64,000 bases of DNA from Enterocytospora artemiae. Lineage: Eukaryota > Microsporidia. The translations under genes and the position numbers were made by a program. The notes below the pieces were generated by a model. It had not been told where the DNA came from. It saw only the letters and a list, made by a program, of their open reading frames with translations, and searched no databases. The stretch is taken from positions 496,001 through 560,000 of the forward strand of contig JASNGC010000003.1 of assembly GCA_038659295.1 (NCBI GenBank), written 5' to 3'. Positions 49,923 to 59,214 of the stretch are shown here, one piece after another. Each line of letters opens with the position of its first letter. Within the stretch, counting starts at the first letter, position 1.

Positions 49923-50789
49923 TTAATGCGAAGCATACGTACCTGTTGGCATTTGGTTCAACACCAACCTTCCATTTTTCTGAACCGTGCATCCAATTGC
50001 TCTTACTATATTTAGCAGCTTAGTCTGAGGAGTATTGAACTTCGGTATTTTGGCCATTTCGAAGGAAAAGTCATGGGCCATAAGTATCACAATAAAAAGC
50101 TTAACCATCAACTGATCTCTAAGCAGGGAAGCCAGCTTGCCTCTATGGACACTTGGTAGGAGCTTTTGTAAGAAGAAAGAATACTCCTTTGGAAAGGTAT
50201 TCATTGTGAGAAAGGGTTGGGATAGCACCTTGAAGAGACAGTCGATAATAACATACAGGATTTTCCTGTCGTCCAAAATGTCAAATTGGGTTACCAAGTC
50301 ACACAGATCATCAAAGTCAATCTCAACCGAACTAAAGCTATGAATTGTTTCTGGATCAAACATGAGTTCCACAGAGTATGCATCTTCTGGACGGGTGGCC
50401 GATTCGTTAAATGGAGGAATAAGCTGATTGTTGATATTGAATGCTATATTTGCAGGAGTGGGCATAGACGGTTCCAACTTCCTCTTCTTGATCCTCTCCC
50501 TTGCCCTCTTGTCCCCAAACTCGTCTATGAGTCCGTCATATGAAATGTCCTCCTCCTTTAGTGCCTTCTCGAAGATGCATTCCATTTTGAAGAGTTTGGA
50601 CGGAATCAGATCTGATTTGTAAAAATGAGAGGTAGCTTGTTTGGTAGAAACAACAAAGTATTCTACTGGCTCATTTGACTCCAGAGCAGCGAACTTAACA
50701 TTCCCAACACTTGCCTCCACCGAGACTAGTCTGTTTTTTGAGGAAGAAGTGATTGGCTTGTCTTTCCGATAATTAGATACAATAAACAT
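49923..50789 (-). CDS. RPA49: RNA polymerase I subunit A49/PAF53 (288 aa)
   Basis: A49 with A34.5 forms the polymerase I-specific TFIIF/E-like module. The family link is LIPPFNESATRPEDAY (LPP.N..A..P...Y in A49), preceded by the basic KRARERIKKRK linker and by the dimerization region (HFYKSDLIPSKLF). The C-terminal helical half corresponds to the tandem winged helix. Shorter than yeast A49 (415). Start: ATG directly after AGCCCC. It is divergent from eL29, ~210 bases apart. Confidence 0.75.
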   Translation of the reverse strand: MFIVSNYRKDKPITSSSKNRLVSVEASVGNVKFAALESNEPVEYFVVSTKQATSHFYKSDLIPSKLFKMECIFEKALKEEDISYDGLIDEFGDKRARERIKKRKLEPSMPTPANIAFNINNQLIPPFNESATRPEDAYSVELMFDPETIHSFSSVEIDFDDLCDLVTQFDILDDRKILYVIIDCLFKVLSQPFLTMNTFPKEYSFFLQKLLPSVHRGKLASLLRDQLMVKLFIVILMAHDFSFEMAKIPKFNTPQTKLLNIVRAIGCTVQKNGRLVLNQMPTGTYASH

Positions 50790-50999
50790 GGGGCTGTAAA
50801 GATATGGCCTTTAAAGTTTATATGGGATTTGTACATATGCATGCTTATGCTGATTTGTAGTATTAAATTCACCAAGTAACTGTATTGTTCATTGTATTAC
50901 TGTTGATGTTGTAGAATAAATAGCAACAGACTATTAGATCATTCACTTGAGAAACTAATCTGCTATTCATGAATTTTTTGCAAAAATTTTGGATCCCCA

Positions 51000-51164
51000 A
51001 TGGCAAAGCGCACCAACCACACCAATAGGAACCAGAACAGGAAGAACCATAGAAATGGAATTAAGAAGCCTAAAAAGCATGCACTCCTAGAAACACCGGG
51101 AGTGAACCAGAAACTACTTAGGAACGTGTTAAGAAGCAGATACTACTTAACTCACACTAAATAA
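51000..51164 (+). CDS. RPL29: 60S ribosomal protein eL29 (54 aa)
   Basis: Translating from the ATG at 51000 gives MAKRTNHTNRNQNRKNHRNG followed by IKKPKKHALLETPGVN, nearly the family consensus MAKSKNHT.HNQ..K.HRNGIKKP. This basic 54-residue protein belongs on the large-subunit surface. It is short enough to escape simple ORF cut-offs. Start follows GGATCCCCA; the stop TAA is in AATAAA. Confidence 0.95.
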   Translation: MAKRTNHTNRNQNRKNHRNGIKKPKKHALLETPGVNQKLLRNVLRSRYYLTHTK

Positions 51165-51404
51165 ATACACTCAGTCGTAGAACTTGTGGAGAGGATCCAA
51201 CGGTCTCCTTTTGGAATTTTCGTTGGATGTCTGTGGTTTTTAGACAATATTGTACAAAAGTTTTAATTAATTCGGTCTTGAGTATGCCCAGGATGTGTCT
51301 TTCCTCCCCTAAACACTGAGGCGGCTTGGCTTGAGAGGCAATGGTTTTGAATCGTTTTCTCTGTGTTTGGATCTTTGGTTTGTTTTTGCCCTTACTTTTT
51401 CTTA

Positions 51405-51776
51405 ATGCCATTAATCATTGAGTCCTTTGCATTCCCATATACGATTGTGTCCAAGAAACTATTAAAGGATGTCCCTTGTATTTTTCTGGACAAGCCACTT
51501 GCAAATGTGAACCAAGCCGAATACTATTTCACGAGGATGGAGATCTCTAGAGAAATCAAGTACTACTTTGATTCTGTTTTCTACGTCGAAAATGACAAGA
51601 TAGTGAATTTGAACAAGTCCCTTAAGAAAATTAAGTATTACGATCTCGAGACAGGCAAAATCATTTATTTCAGCCATTTTGTTAAAAAAGATGAGTTTGA
51701 TAAGACAGAGTTTCTGCCGCAAATTGATGCCCAGGAGGGGGAGTTAGTTATATTTCCTGAGGAGGACGATGAATAG
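51405..51776 (+). CDS. Small acidic protein, unknown (123 aa)
   Basis: No family recognised. A beta/alpha pattern (PYTIVSKKLLKDVPCIF, YYFDSVFYVENDKIV, KIKYYDLETGKIIYF) is followed by an acidic end (FPEEDDE). Start: ATG at 51405 with TTGCCC ~17 bases upstream. An overlapping minus-strand ORF covers the 5' end and is not adopted. Confidence 0.6.
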   Translation: MPLIIESFAFPYTIVSKKLLKDVPCIFLDKPLANVNQAEYYFTRMEISREIKYYFDSVFYVENDKIVNLNKSLKKIKYYDLETGKIIYFSHFVKKDEFDKTEFLPQIDAQEGELVIFPEEDDE

Positions 51777-51966
51777 CAACCCAGACATCCGAAGCCTCCA
51801 TCAATAAATTCCAGTGTGTCATGAGGGCTCATAAATGGCACCTATCCCCTGCTAAATTGAAATGCCCCCGATTATTGAACAGATTAGAGGATCCAGATCA
51901 GGTTGGCCATTGTTTGTTTCTATCAATCTTCGATGCCTCAAAACTTTTTTCAAAAATTTTACCCAG

Positions 51967-52212
51967 ATGGTGCAACTTCAGATTCCGAGAAATGAAACAT
52001 TCATTCACAAGAAAAGGAGAGTATTCAGAACTAGCAAGGGGCAGTTTATCCAGGTGAAGTGTAAGGACTGTTCCGAGACCACCTTGTGTTACTCCCACAG
52101 CCAAACGGACAGAAAGTGTGATGGATGCTCAGCCCCGATTTTGAAGTCCACTGGCGGCAGGGCCAAGATTCTCAATGGTGCGGGTATTCGTGTTGCAGAA
52201 GATATTTATTGA
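51967..52212 (+). CDS. RPS27: 40S ribosomal protein eS27 (81 aa)
   Basis: Zinc-ribbon ribosomal protein: VKCKDC...RKCDGC in CxxC pairs, then STGGRAKI. The preceding basic segment (KKRRVFRTSKGQFIQVKC) fits the family. Start: ATG at 51967 after TTACCCAG, 35 codons inside the longest frame. Stop is followed immediately by ATAAAC. Confidence 0.9.
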   Translation: MVQLQIPRNETFIHKKRRVFRTSKGQFIQVKCKDCSETTLCYSHSQTDRKCDGCSAPILKSTGGRAKILNGAGIRVAEDIY

Positions 52213-52316
52213 ATAAACTAATACGAAACTCTTCTTTCAAACTTCAAACAAAGGTTACTTCCACAATAAGATTGAAGATTTAATTATGATTTCCAAAAGG
52301 TTTCAATTTATTGATG

Positions 52317-53723
52317 TTAATGATCAGCTTCATCCCAATGTCCATTTTGTTGTGGTCTAATGTCCAGCTGATCCTTCTTAGCTACAAGATAATCATTAAC
52401 CTCCAGTATTGTGGACATGAAATCTATCGCACACTGTAGACATCTCTTCCTATCAGCAGAAAATAGCACCATATCGTCCCTAAGTATGTTTCCAACAGCT
52501 TTAGACACAATATTGTCATCACTCACTTCTATGGTTGTTTCAAAAGATAATTTTTTAGATTCGACATCTGGGCTTTTACCAATACTGGTATATTTTTCAT
52601 TGATACACTCCAATACTTTAACAATCTTTCTCTCATACTCATCGACAATTTCAGAAACAGAGCTTTTCAGAACAATCGTTGATATCTTGCTGTTTCCAAC
52701 AATTTTTGTAAACTTAAATCCCCCCTCTGTGTAGCTCCTGATTTCCCTGACCCATCCCTGGGCACTTAAACTGTAGTTTCTTGACTGATCATAGGCTGGT
52801 GCCAACGATGTAAAGATCCTACCTCCAGATATGTCACAAATTCGCTTTAGATCAAACTTACTGAAGACCTTCAGAATGAGAATGTGTCTTGAGTCGAGAA
52901 AGTCCACAAACATCTCATTCACTGTTCCCGAGACAACAATGGCATTTACATTGATCCTGGAAATGATCTCCTTTATCCTGGTCACTTCGTTCTTTGAATA
53001 GTTTACCAGGTCCTTGGCATTATTTAAAAGCACTGTGCCCTTTAGCTCTGGTCTTGGAATGTCCAGGGGACAGTTGAATATCCCAACAGAACTATCTGTT
53101 AGAGTCTTTATTTTCCCAACTGCAGATGTTGGAATCACTATTCCTTCTGTAACATATGAATCTTCTATACATTCTGTGGGGACCTTGATAATCCTGATTT
53201 TTTCGGTGTCAAACGAGTTTGTTGATTTTATACATGTCAGGAGTAGACCGGTGACATGGGTGTTGTTTATAATCGAATTAATGAATACAGACAAATTTTC
53301 CTCAATCCTATCAAAGTCTTTCAGATCCACCGGCTTACCATGCCTGACACCCTTGTTCAAATCAATATCCTTCAGACAGTCACTGATATATTTTGCAGAA
53401 ACTCCGTTATCCAGCAGGTCTATAAGAGCAACTATGAGGTTTCTTGTGACCCTAACAAAATAATCTGCTCCTGCTCCTGTTTTGGTCATCTTCTCCAAAA
53501 ACTCCTGCAGAATTTTTAGTACTGGATGGGCAAAATTAATGTTGTGATAGATTATATTTGGATCAGAGGTCAGGATCAACTGGTCTATGTGCGTTTGGAT
53601 CAACTTATGATCTGTGCTTATTTCCAGCAGGAGTTTTATTTTGTGCAGAAGCCCAATATATTTTGTTTTTTCATGATTAATGTTATTTAGAAGTCCTGAA
53701 AGCTGAGTTGCAGAAAAATCCAT
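52317..53723 (-). CDS. CCT8: CCT-theta-like chaperonin subunit, ATPase motifs lost (468 aa)
   Basis: Aligns by eye with Cct8 through the intermediate and apical domains (GIFNCPLDIPRPELKGTVLL, FDLKRICDISGG, STIVLKSS) and the C-terminal ILEVNDYLVAKKDQLDI. Shorter than Cct8 (~550). The equatorial GDGT becomes GAGA (TGAGADYFVR), the NDAATIL element becomes SDPNIIY, and the TYGPNG segment is not recognisable. The subunit probably no longer hydrolyses ATP but could still hold its place in the ring. Start: ATG after TTGGCCCAAT. Confidence 0.88.
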   Translation of the reverse strand: MDFSATQLSGLLNNINHEKTKYIGLLHKIKLLLEISTDHKLIQTHIDQLILTSDPNIIYHNINFAHPVLKILQEFLEKMTKTGAGADYFVRVTRNLIVALIDLLDNGVSAKYISDCLKDIDLNKGVRHGKPVDLKDFDRIEENLSVFINSIINNTHVTGLLLTCIKSTNSFDTEKIRIIKVPTECIEDSYVTEGIVIPTSAVGKIKTLTDSSVGIFNCPLDIPRPELKGTVLLNNAKDLVNYSKNEVTRIKEIISRINVNAIVVSGTVNEMFVDFLDSRHILILKVFSKFDLKRICDISGGRIFTSLAPAYDQSRNYSLSAQGWVREIRSYTEGGFKFTKIVGNSKISTIVLKSSVSEIVDEYERKIVKVLECINEKYTSIGKSPDVESKKLSFETTIEVSDDNIVSKAVGNILRDDMVLFSADRKRCLQCAIDFMSTILEVNDYLVAKKDQLDIRPQQNGHWDEADH

Positions 53724-53934
53724 ATTGGGCCAAAATTTTTACCAAAAAATTTGAGATAATAGGTATTGAGATGGTGTTCACCTTGACACTCCACATTATA
53801 TCTCCTAACATAGATACAGAATATAGACACGAAGGCAACAATACTTTATTTCAACCGGCTTAGACAAATCTGTTCCGACTCGCATCGTTAAAACATTCCA
53901 CCACTGGAGCACTATAGCATTAACCCAGTTTACC

Positions 53935-54270
53935 TCACAAGTCGTTGAACTCGGCATCCTCCTCTTTCTCGTAGTCTTTGGAGTTAAACAATTTTCTAGC
54001 ATTCTTAAGTTCTTCATTTGTAATTAGGAGATTCTTCACCCTTGTATATTTCTTTCTATCTCTCCTGAGAAAAAACAGTAGATCCTCTGTCTTGGTTTTC
54101 CCCTTAATTTTTGCCATGTTGTGGGTTTTCATCAACAGATTGTTTAAATAGTCGCATAGATAGTTGTGGACAGTGATTGCTGTATCCATTCTCGGCATCG
54201 TCACATCACCAAATGCATAGAGCAATGTTCGAACATCCTTGAGAAAAGGCAATTTTTTTGAATCTCTCAT
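53935..54270 (-). CDS. TAF13: TFIID subunit TAF13 (111 aa)
   Basis: Histone-fold protein: VRTLLYAFGDVTMPRMDTA, DLLFFLRRDRKKYTRVKNLL, then TNEELKNARKLF match the TAF13 consensus. It pairs with TAF11 in TFIID. Start: ATG directly after TTACCCCAT at 54270; this drops six residues of the longer frame. Confidence 0.92.
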   Translation of the reverse strand: MRDSKKLPFLKDVRTLLYAFGDVTMPRMDTAITVHNYLCDYLNNLLMKTHNMAKIKGKTKTEDLLFFLRRDRKKYTRVKNLLITNEELKNARKLFNSKDYEKEEDAEFNDL

Positions 54271-54752
54271 ATGGGGTAAAATTACCAATCACTGGTTTGG
54301 CTGCGCTACTACCTCTAGTATATTTAGTGCCTATGGCAGAAGACTTTATGGATTACAGTTCGTTTTCCAAATATTGATCTGCTTGCATCGAAAGGGAGGA
54401 CGAAATTGTGGCTAATTGGAAGAATACACACTAAGGTTCGGAGTCTAGCCAGTTAGCCCATGTGGACTAATTAAATATTTTAGTTGACGGCTATCCAAGC
54501 ATATTTTCACTTCTCTCAAATATTTATGCAAGCTTGTATGTGATTGTATGTTTTGAGAGCTCCTCAGAAATATTCTAATACCGACATACGATCCAGCTGT
54601 ATGGCAAGTTTCTCCACCTATTTCTCAAGCTCATGAAATTTAATTAATTGATTAATTTAAATATTAGAAAAACAATAATGATAAAGGGTTAATTAAAAAA
54701 ATTATTTGTAGTATAAAAAGTATTCTAAGATTTTTGTCCCATAGATGGTGAT
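54271..54752. other. Intergenic region, ~480 bases
   Basis: AT-rich upstream region between TAF13 (minus) and the small 50-codon gene (plus). Ends in a poly-A/T-rich run before GTCCC. Nothing else recognised. Confidence 0.45.
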
Positions 54753-54905
54753 ATGACATCGGAAGACACCACAAGAACAGCTATTGGAAGTGAAGTGACC
54801 GATTGTAGGAGATCTTTGGGTTGTATGTTAGAAGCTTTGGTTTCGGAACTAGACTTTTTGGAGTTGGAAATAAAGAATTTTGTTCCTCATGGGCGGAATG
54901 TTTGA
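54753..54905 (+). CDS. Small acidic helical protein (50 aa), newly noted
   Basis: ORF from ATG 54753 to TGA 54905, with GTCCC 13 bases upstream, an AT-rich promoter and an AATAAA inside the last codons' neighbourhood. The product is acidic with one amphipathic helix (LGCMLEALVSELDFLELEIK). Its size, spacing and signal resemble the coiled-coil gene at 29979. No family recognised; chance is possible. Confidence 0.45.
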   Translation: MTSEDTTRTAIGSEVTDCRRSLGCMLEALVSELDFLELEIKNFVPHGRNV

Positions 54906-55123
54906 TTTATTTGAGACCTCCAAAACGAGCATAGTCCACAAACCCCATAATTCTTTAATATGTTTTTTGTCACATTTATTGCTTTAATAATTTTTTAATT
55001 TCAACAGTAGAAATCTTGTCCTGGGAAGATTGGGAGCTGTGGAGATAGAGATTGTACATACCTGTGAATAGACGACGATCTGGGTGGAGCTTAAAAACAG
55101 GACTTAATAATTATAACCAAAAT

Positions 55124-55942
55124 TTATTGATGAAAATACCCATCGTATTTTGGATGTTTTCCAAATGGCTGACTATTCAATAGGTTGCAGTCTCCTGATG
55201 TATTGAGTACGTATTCTGGCATAGTTGTTCCCCCATCTGGCGAATTGATTTTATCAAACAAAATGTAGTTTTCAGAGTTATTCTCCTTTAAGTTATTCTC
55301 AACCATAGTTGTGGTCTCAAACTTCCGAGATCCATAACCAGCTGGAGACTTGGTCGTGGTAGGTTTTCGATCGGTACTTTCTTTAGAATTCACAAAACGT
55401 TCACTAGACCTGTTATTAAATCCCTCAAACTGATTTATTATTTTATTTGGAACATTCTTTGTATCATAGAATGAGCCAGATGATCTGTGTTCATGAATCT
55501 CCTGATAGTGCGACTGCAGCCTGTAATCATCACCAGAATAGGTGTTTACTTTATACTCTGCTGCGGCATGGTTTGAAAACTTGTGGATATCTTTCTTGCA
55601 CATTGAAGCATTGCATTGGGCTTCTCCATACTGGGAATTGAAGTAACCCTGTCCAGACTCTCTCTGCATTTCTTCCGAGACACATTTGGCTTTAGCTCGT
55701 CTATTTTGAAACCAGATCTGGACATTTTTCAGGGGAAGATTCAACGAGTTGGCTATATAATTCTTGGTGGATGCAGATGGCTTCGCATCCACTTGGAAGT
55801 TCATTTCCAATACATGGATCTGCTCAGGATGAAGTTTAAGCCTAACACGTCTCAGTGATGTATTCTTCACGAAATATTTCTCAACCTCCTTCGTATTGTC
55901 TATGAATTTGATATGCTTATTATTGGTATTTTCATTCAACAT
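55124..55942 (-). CDS. Homeodomain transcription factor (272 aa)
   Basis: Canonical homeodomain at residues 29-88: SLRRVRLKLHPEQIHVLEMNFQ, then LPLKNVQIWFQNRRAKAK with all helix-3 core residues. The rest is Asn/Ser-rich without a second motif. A nuclear DNA-binding regulator; target unknown. Start: ATG after AATCCCCGAGT. It is the left partner of a homeodomain pair flanking the trehalose synthase gene. Confidence 0.93.
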   Translation of the reverse strand: MLNENTNNKHIKFIDNTKEVEKYFVKNTSLRRVRLKLHPEQIHVLEMNFQVDAKPSASTKNYIANSLNLPLKNVQIWFQNRRAKAKCVSEEMQRESGQGYFNSQYGEAQCNASMCKKDIHKFSNHAAAEYKVNTYSGDDYRLQSHYQEIHEHRSSGSFYDTKNVPNKIINQFEGFNNRSSERFVNSKESTDRKPTTTKSPAGYGSRKFETTTMVENNLKENNSENYILFDKINSPDGGTTMPEYVLNTSGDCNLLNSQPFGKHPKYDGYFHQ

Positions 55943-56550
55943 ACTCGGGGATTCAATTCTTCGCGTTTATTTGGTATTCGATAATTAAATTTCCAATTTG
56001 CCTAAATTGTGGGTTGATTGAAACGAACAACACAAAATCCTTTGTAAGGGACATCCAGCAGTGTTTGATGATTATCGTGGCTTATTTTGTACTGGAAAAA
56101 TATTCCCTTTTTGGATATTACAGGCAGAAGAAAGTAAGGAAAAGTATGATAAGTCAGGGACAAACCGGAGTTAGCATGTGGTAAGCCAACTGATCATGGG
56201 AGTAAAACAATCCATCATTGATCTTTTATGACGATTGGAAAATATCAATTAGTTTTTAAATTATTGATTTCAAATAAATCAGGGAGCAGATCCCTTTGGG
56301 ACAAACAATTTTTGAACAACTAGGTTTGGCTAGCGATGGCTGTCGAGAAGAATGATATCAGGCTTAGTCTTTTTGGTTTCAATCCGTATTAAGGATGCTT
56401 GGAACTGAAGATATATACCTAATAAGTTCTGTTGGGCTTAGTTAGATATCTGTTGATCGCGAAAACTTCTAATTTGATTGGAGTGTCATCTTGCAGCCTA
56501 TGAATCTCTTCCCGTACTTAACTAAAATTTGAAAGATCTAATAAGGATTT
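55943..56550. other. Long intergenic region, 608 bases
   Basis: Upstream region of the homeodomain gene, reaching back to the 3' end of TPS1 (same strand). A 38-codon plus-strand ORF at 56068-56184 lacks a start signal and is not adopted. No repeat or RNA gene seen. Confidence 0.45.
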
Positions 56551-57939
56551 TTATTCATTTTCTTGTTTTGTTACTTCGTTCCTCCAATTTGTAGTAATCA
56601 GTTTTAGGTTTTGTTCTGCCCATCCAATTGATGTAAACTTGTCGATGTTCTCTCGATTTATTCTATGCCTTTCGGATCTTTCGTCCGCAGATAAACCTAG
56701 GGCTTTCTCAATAGCTTCTGCAATGTCTTCGGTACTGTTTGAGTTGTGCTCAACGCAGCCCTGAAGTGTGGCCAAGGCACCTGCAAATTGGCTGAGGATA
56801 ACCACGCCTTTGTTCTCGTCCTGGCATGCAGTATATTCCAACGCAACCAGATTCATTCCGTCCGTGATGGATGTGATCAACAGGGCATCAGCAATGGCAT
56901 AAAGAGCACAGAGTTCTGAGAAGTCCACGCTATTAAATAACATCCTCATGGGAGTGCAGTTAATATCTCCAAACCTCCCGTTTATGATCTGAATTTGCTG
57001 GTTGTTTTGTCGTATGTAGGAGGAATATTCGACAACAGACAGTCTGCTGGGAATAGATATCTGTAAAAACACAACTTCCTCGGCCTTATCAGGGTTTCTT
57101 TCGAAAAATCGCTCAATCGCCTTAAACCTCTGCGGCATTCCCTTTATATAATCATTTCTGTCAACTCCCAACACCACTTTCTTGTTGGAATAAATTTTCT
57201 TTAATTCACCGATTCTTTTGATTGTTTCCTCCTCCATTAGCTGACTTCTAAACATCTCAGGATCTATTCCAATTGAAATCGATCTAATATGTGCATTTGT
57301 CTTGATCTGATATGCCTTCAAGGCTGACTGGAAATTTACTGAATAATCTGGAGTATGAAAAGCAATAACATCACTGGCTGCAATCCCCTTGAGTATCTGC
57401 TTTATACACATTAGCGGTCTCAGGTTGGTATGTTCTGGGAAGGCCGTGTGGAGAAAGAACATCACTTTTATGCTTGGGTTCTTCTCCTTCAGAAGTTTTG
57501 GAACCAGCATTAGATGATAGTCGTGAACCCAGATGACATCCCCATCCTTGGCATTCTCGAGTATTCTGTTTGCAAAAATATTATTGTATTCGACATATGC
57601 CTCATACTCTCTGTAGGTAAAGCAGACATTGTCCGGGAACGAGTGTATTGTGGGCCATAGAATGGCATTACAGAAGCCATCATAACATAAACTGTTTATT
57701 TCGGGATCTATAAACACAGGCACACTTCCAAACTTTTCCCAACAATCTTTCTCTATGGTGGACTTATCAGAACTAGATAGCTCCAGACCACTAATATTGC
57801 CGTACCATACAAATTCCAAACTTTTCGATAAACTTTCTATTCCTGTTACCAATCCTCCGGAGGACTTACAATACTTAAAGGAACTTCCATCTCTGGTAAT
57901 CGTAAGAGGTAGTCGATTACTGGCTACAATAAGCTTCAT
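56551..57939 (-). CDS. TPS1: Trehalose-6-phosphate synthase (462 aa)
   Basis: GT20 enzyme joining UDP-glucose and glucose-6-phosphate. Signatures: LIVASNRLPLTI, SSGGLVTGIES, VIWVHDYHLMLVPKLL, VLGVDRNDYIKGMPQRF and GMNLVALEYTACQDENKGVVI. Length is that of the yeast enzyme. Product goes to the phosphatase at 26038. Start: ATG at 57939 right after GGGGTAT, 29 codons inside the longest frame; it puts the SNRLP motif near the N-terminus as in the family. Confidence 0.96.
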   Translation of the reverse strand: MKLIVASNRLPLTITRDGSSFKYCKSSGGLVTGIESLSKSLEFVWYGNISGLELSSSDKSTIEKDCWEKFGSVPVFIDPEINSLCYDGFCNAILWPTIHSFPDNVCFTYREYEAYVEYNNIFANRILENAKDGDVIWVHDYHLMLVPKLLKEKNPSIKVMFFLHTAFPEHTNLRPLMCIKQILKGIAASDVIAFHTPDYSVNFQSALKAYQIKTNAHIRSISIGIDPEMFRSQLMEEETIKRIGELKKIYSNKKVVLGVDRNDYIKGMPQRFKAIERFFERNPDKAEEVVFLQISIPSRLSVVEYSSYIRQNNQQIQIINGRFGDINCTPMRMLFNSVDFSELCALYAIADALLITSITDGMNLVALEYTACQDENKGVVILSQFAGALATLQGCVEHNSNSTEDIAEAIEKALGLSADERSERHRINRENIDKFTSIGWAEQNLKLITTNWRNEVTKQENE

Positions 57940-57948
57940 ATACCCCAG
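57937..57948 (-). promoter_or_regulatory. GGGG start-proximal signal of TPS1
   Basis: TGGGGTATATG on the minus strand, the counterpart of the TPS2 signal. Confidence 0.55.
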
Positions 57949-58561
57949 CACTGCCAAAACATTTAAAAATAAACAGTATCCAATCACTAATTTTACCCCT
58001 AAAAACTGATCATAAAGACTGAACAACCAAGGGATGACTTAGGACGGCACATAAGGTAAGACAGTGAATATTTGCCAAATAGATATCCTTTTTAAATGCT
58101 ACATATGTTGTCTTAGGTCAGGCATGTTGCAACTTATTGTACAGATGGTTCATTCTTCTGAACTGCCAAATGCCCTGCTGATATTTAAAATTTTCATATC
58201 AACTGGCTATTAATTATTAGACATAGCTTCAAGTGCACGATAACAAGGATCGATACAAACCCCTAGAGCCCTGGAATGCCTATGTAATAAGAAGATATCG
58301 TTCTACAGGACTTGGTTCATTAAGGAACAGCTTCTTTATAATAAAATATGCTTTCAAAATAGTATTTATCAAAAATTTATCAAAATTTATTTTTGGATGG
58401 TTGTTGTTAGGAATCTGATCAAATTTTTGATTGGGTATTTTTGGTGGTTGCCCCGTATTTCAATATTCTCCAAAAATACTCGGTTTAATTGGTTCTGGAG
58501 AACAGGACTTCCGTTTTTGGCAATTGGTTTTGGATTTAAAAAATTATTATGTCATCCGTCA
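57940..58561. other. Intergenic region, ~620 bases, divergent promoters
   Basis: Lies between the TPS1 start and the second homeodomain gene. It contains an ATG at 58549 out of frame with the homeodomain start, giving a 17-codon upstream ORF overlapping it, and a CCCC at ~58451 not next to any ATG. No RNA gene seen. Confidence 0.45.
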
Positions 58562-58987
58562 ATGACGTCAAAGAAAAATGCGATTTTCTACAAGATTGTT
58601 GATTGTGAGGAGGAAATAGAACAGCTTTATCAGAAGAAGCCGATCCCCACAAGAAACAGAACAAAGCTATCGACGATACAAACAGCTGTGCTGGAAAAGA
58701 TATATGCACGAAATTCATACCCAAACAAAGACGAGCACGTTGCTATAGCCAGGAAGTTGTGTATTCCGCTGAAGAATGTGAAGATCTGGTTTCAGAACCG
58801 CAGAGCCAAGCAGAAGTCGTATATGACCGAGAACGATATGGAGAATTCGAATATCATGAGCTCCCCGAGTAGCACTGCCTCCAGATCAACAGGAAGCTTA
58901 AACGGATCAAATGCTATGAGTCGATTTGGAAGTAACAACAGCCTAACATATTCTCTGAACCAAATTAAGAAATTTAATATGGGTTGA
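58562..58987 (+). CDS. Short homeodomain protein (141 aa)
   Basis: Homeodomain at residues 29-87: TRNRTKLSTIQTAVLEKIYA, then IPLKNVKIWFQNRRAKQK. The tail is Ser/Asn-rich. Apart from the domain little else is present. The ATG at 58562 has no CCC signal, and a short upstream ATG at 58549 overlaps it out of frame, which could reduce translation. Transcribed away from TPS1 across a shared upstream region. Confidence 0.9.
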   Translation: MTSKKNAIFYKIVDCEEEIEQLYQKKPIPTRNRTKLSTIQTAVLEKIYARNSYPNKDEHVAIARKLCIPLKNVKIWFQNRRAKQKSYMTENDMENSNIMSSPSSTASRSTGSLNGSNAMSRFGSNNSLTYSLNQIKKFNMG

Positions 58988-59214
58988 TAGTAAGCCTTCC
59001 TCCAAAAATAAATATTTCTCACTGACATTTCTGGATGTGAGTCGTTAATCCACCAAAGGCTCTTTAATATTGTTCAAACCACCAGCCACTTCCTAGGGCT
59101 GAGTGGAGTATTGCTGATTTTTTACCTTTATGAAGTAGCGGCCGTCTATCAGAAATCCAGCCTAAAGAGTTTGGTGCACTCATATTATTTATTTTTTGTT
59201 CATACCCCTATAAC

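Noticed and set aside
51157..51411. 84-codon minus-strand ORF between eL29 and the 123-aa gene
   Set aside because: It overlaps the start region of a plus-strand gene and the eL29 stop, has no CCC signal and no recognisable motif, although the product is basic.
56068..56184. 38-codon plus-strand ORF in the gap before TPS1
   Set aside because: No CCC signal, no similarity; likely chance.
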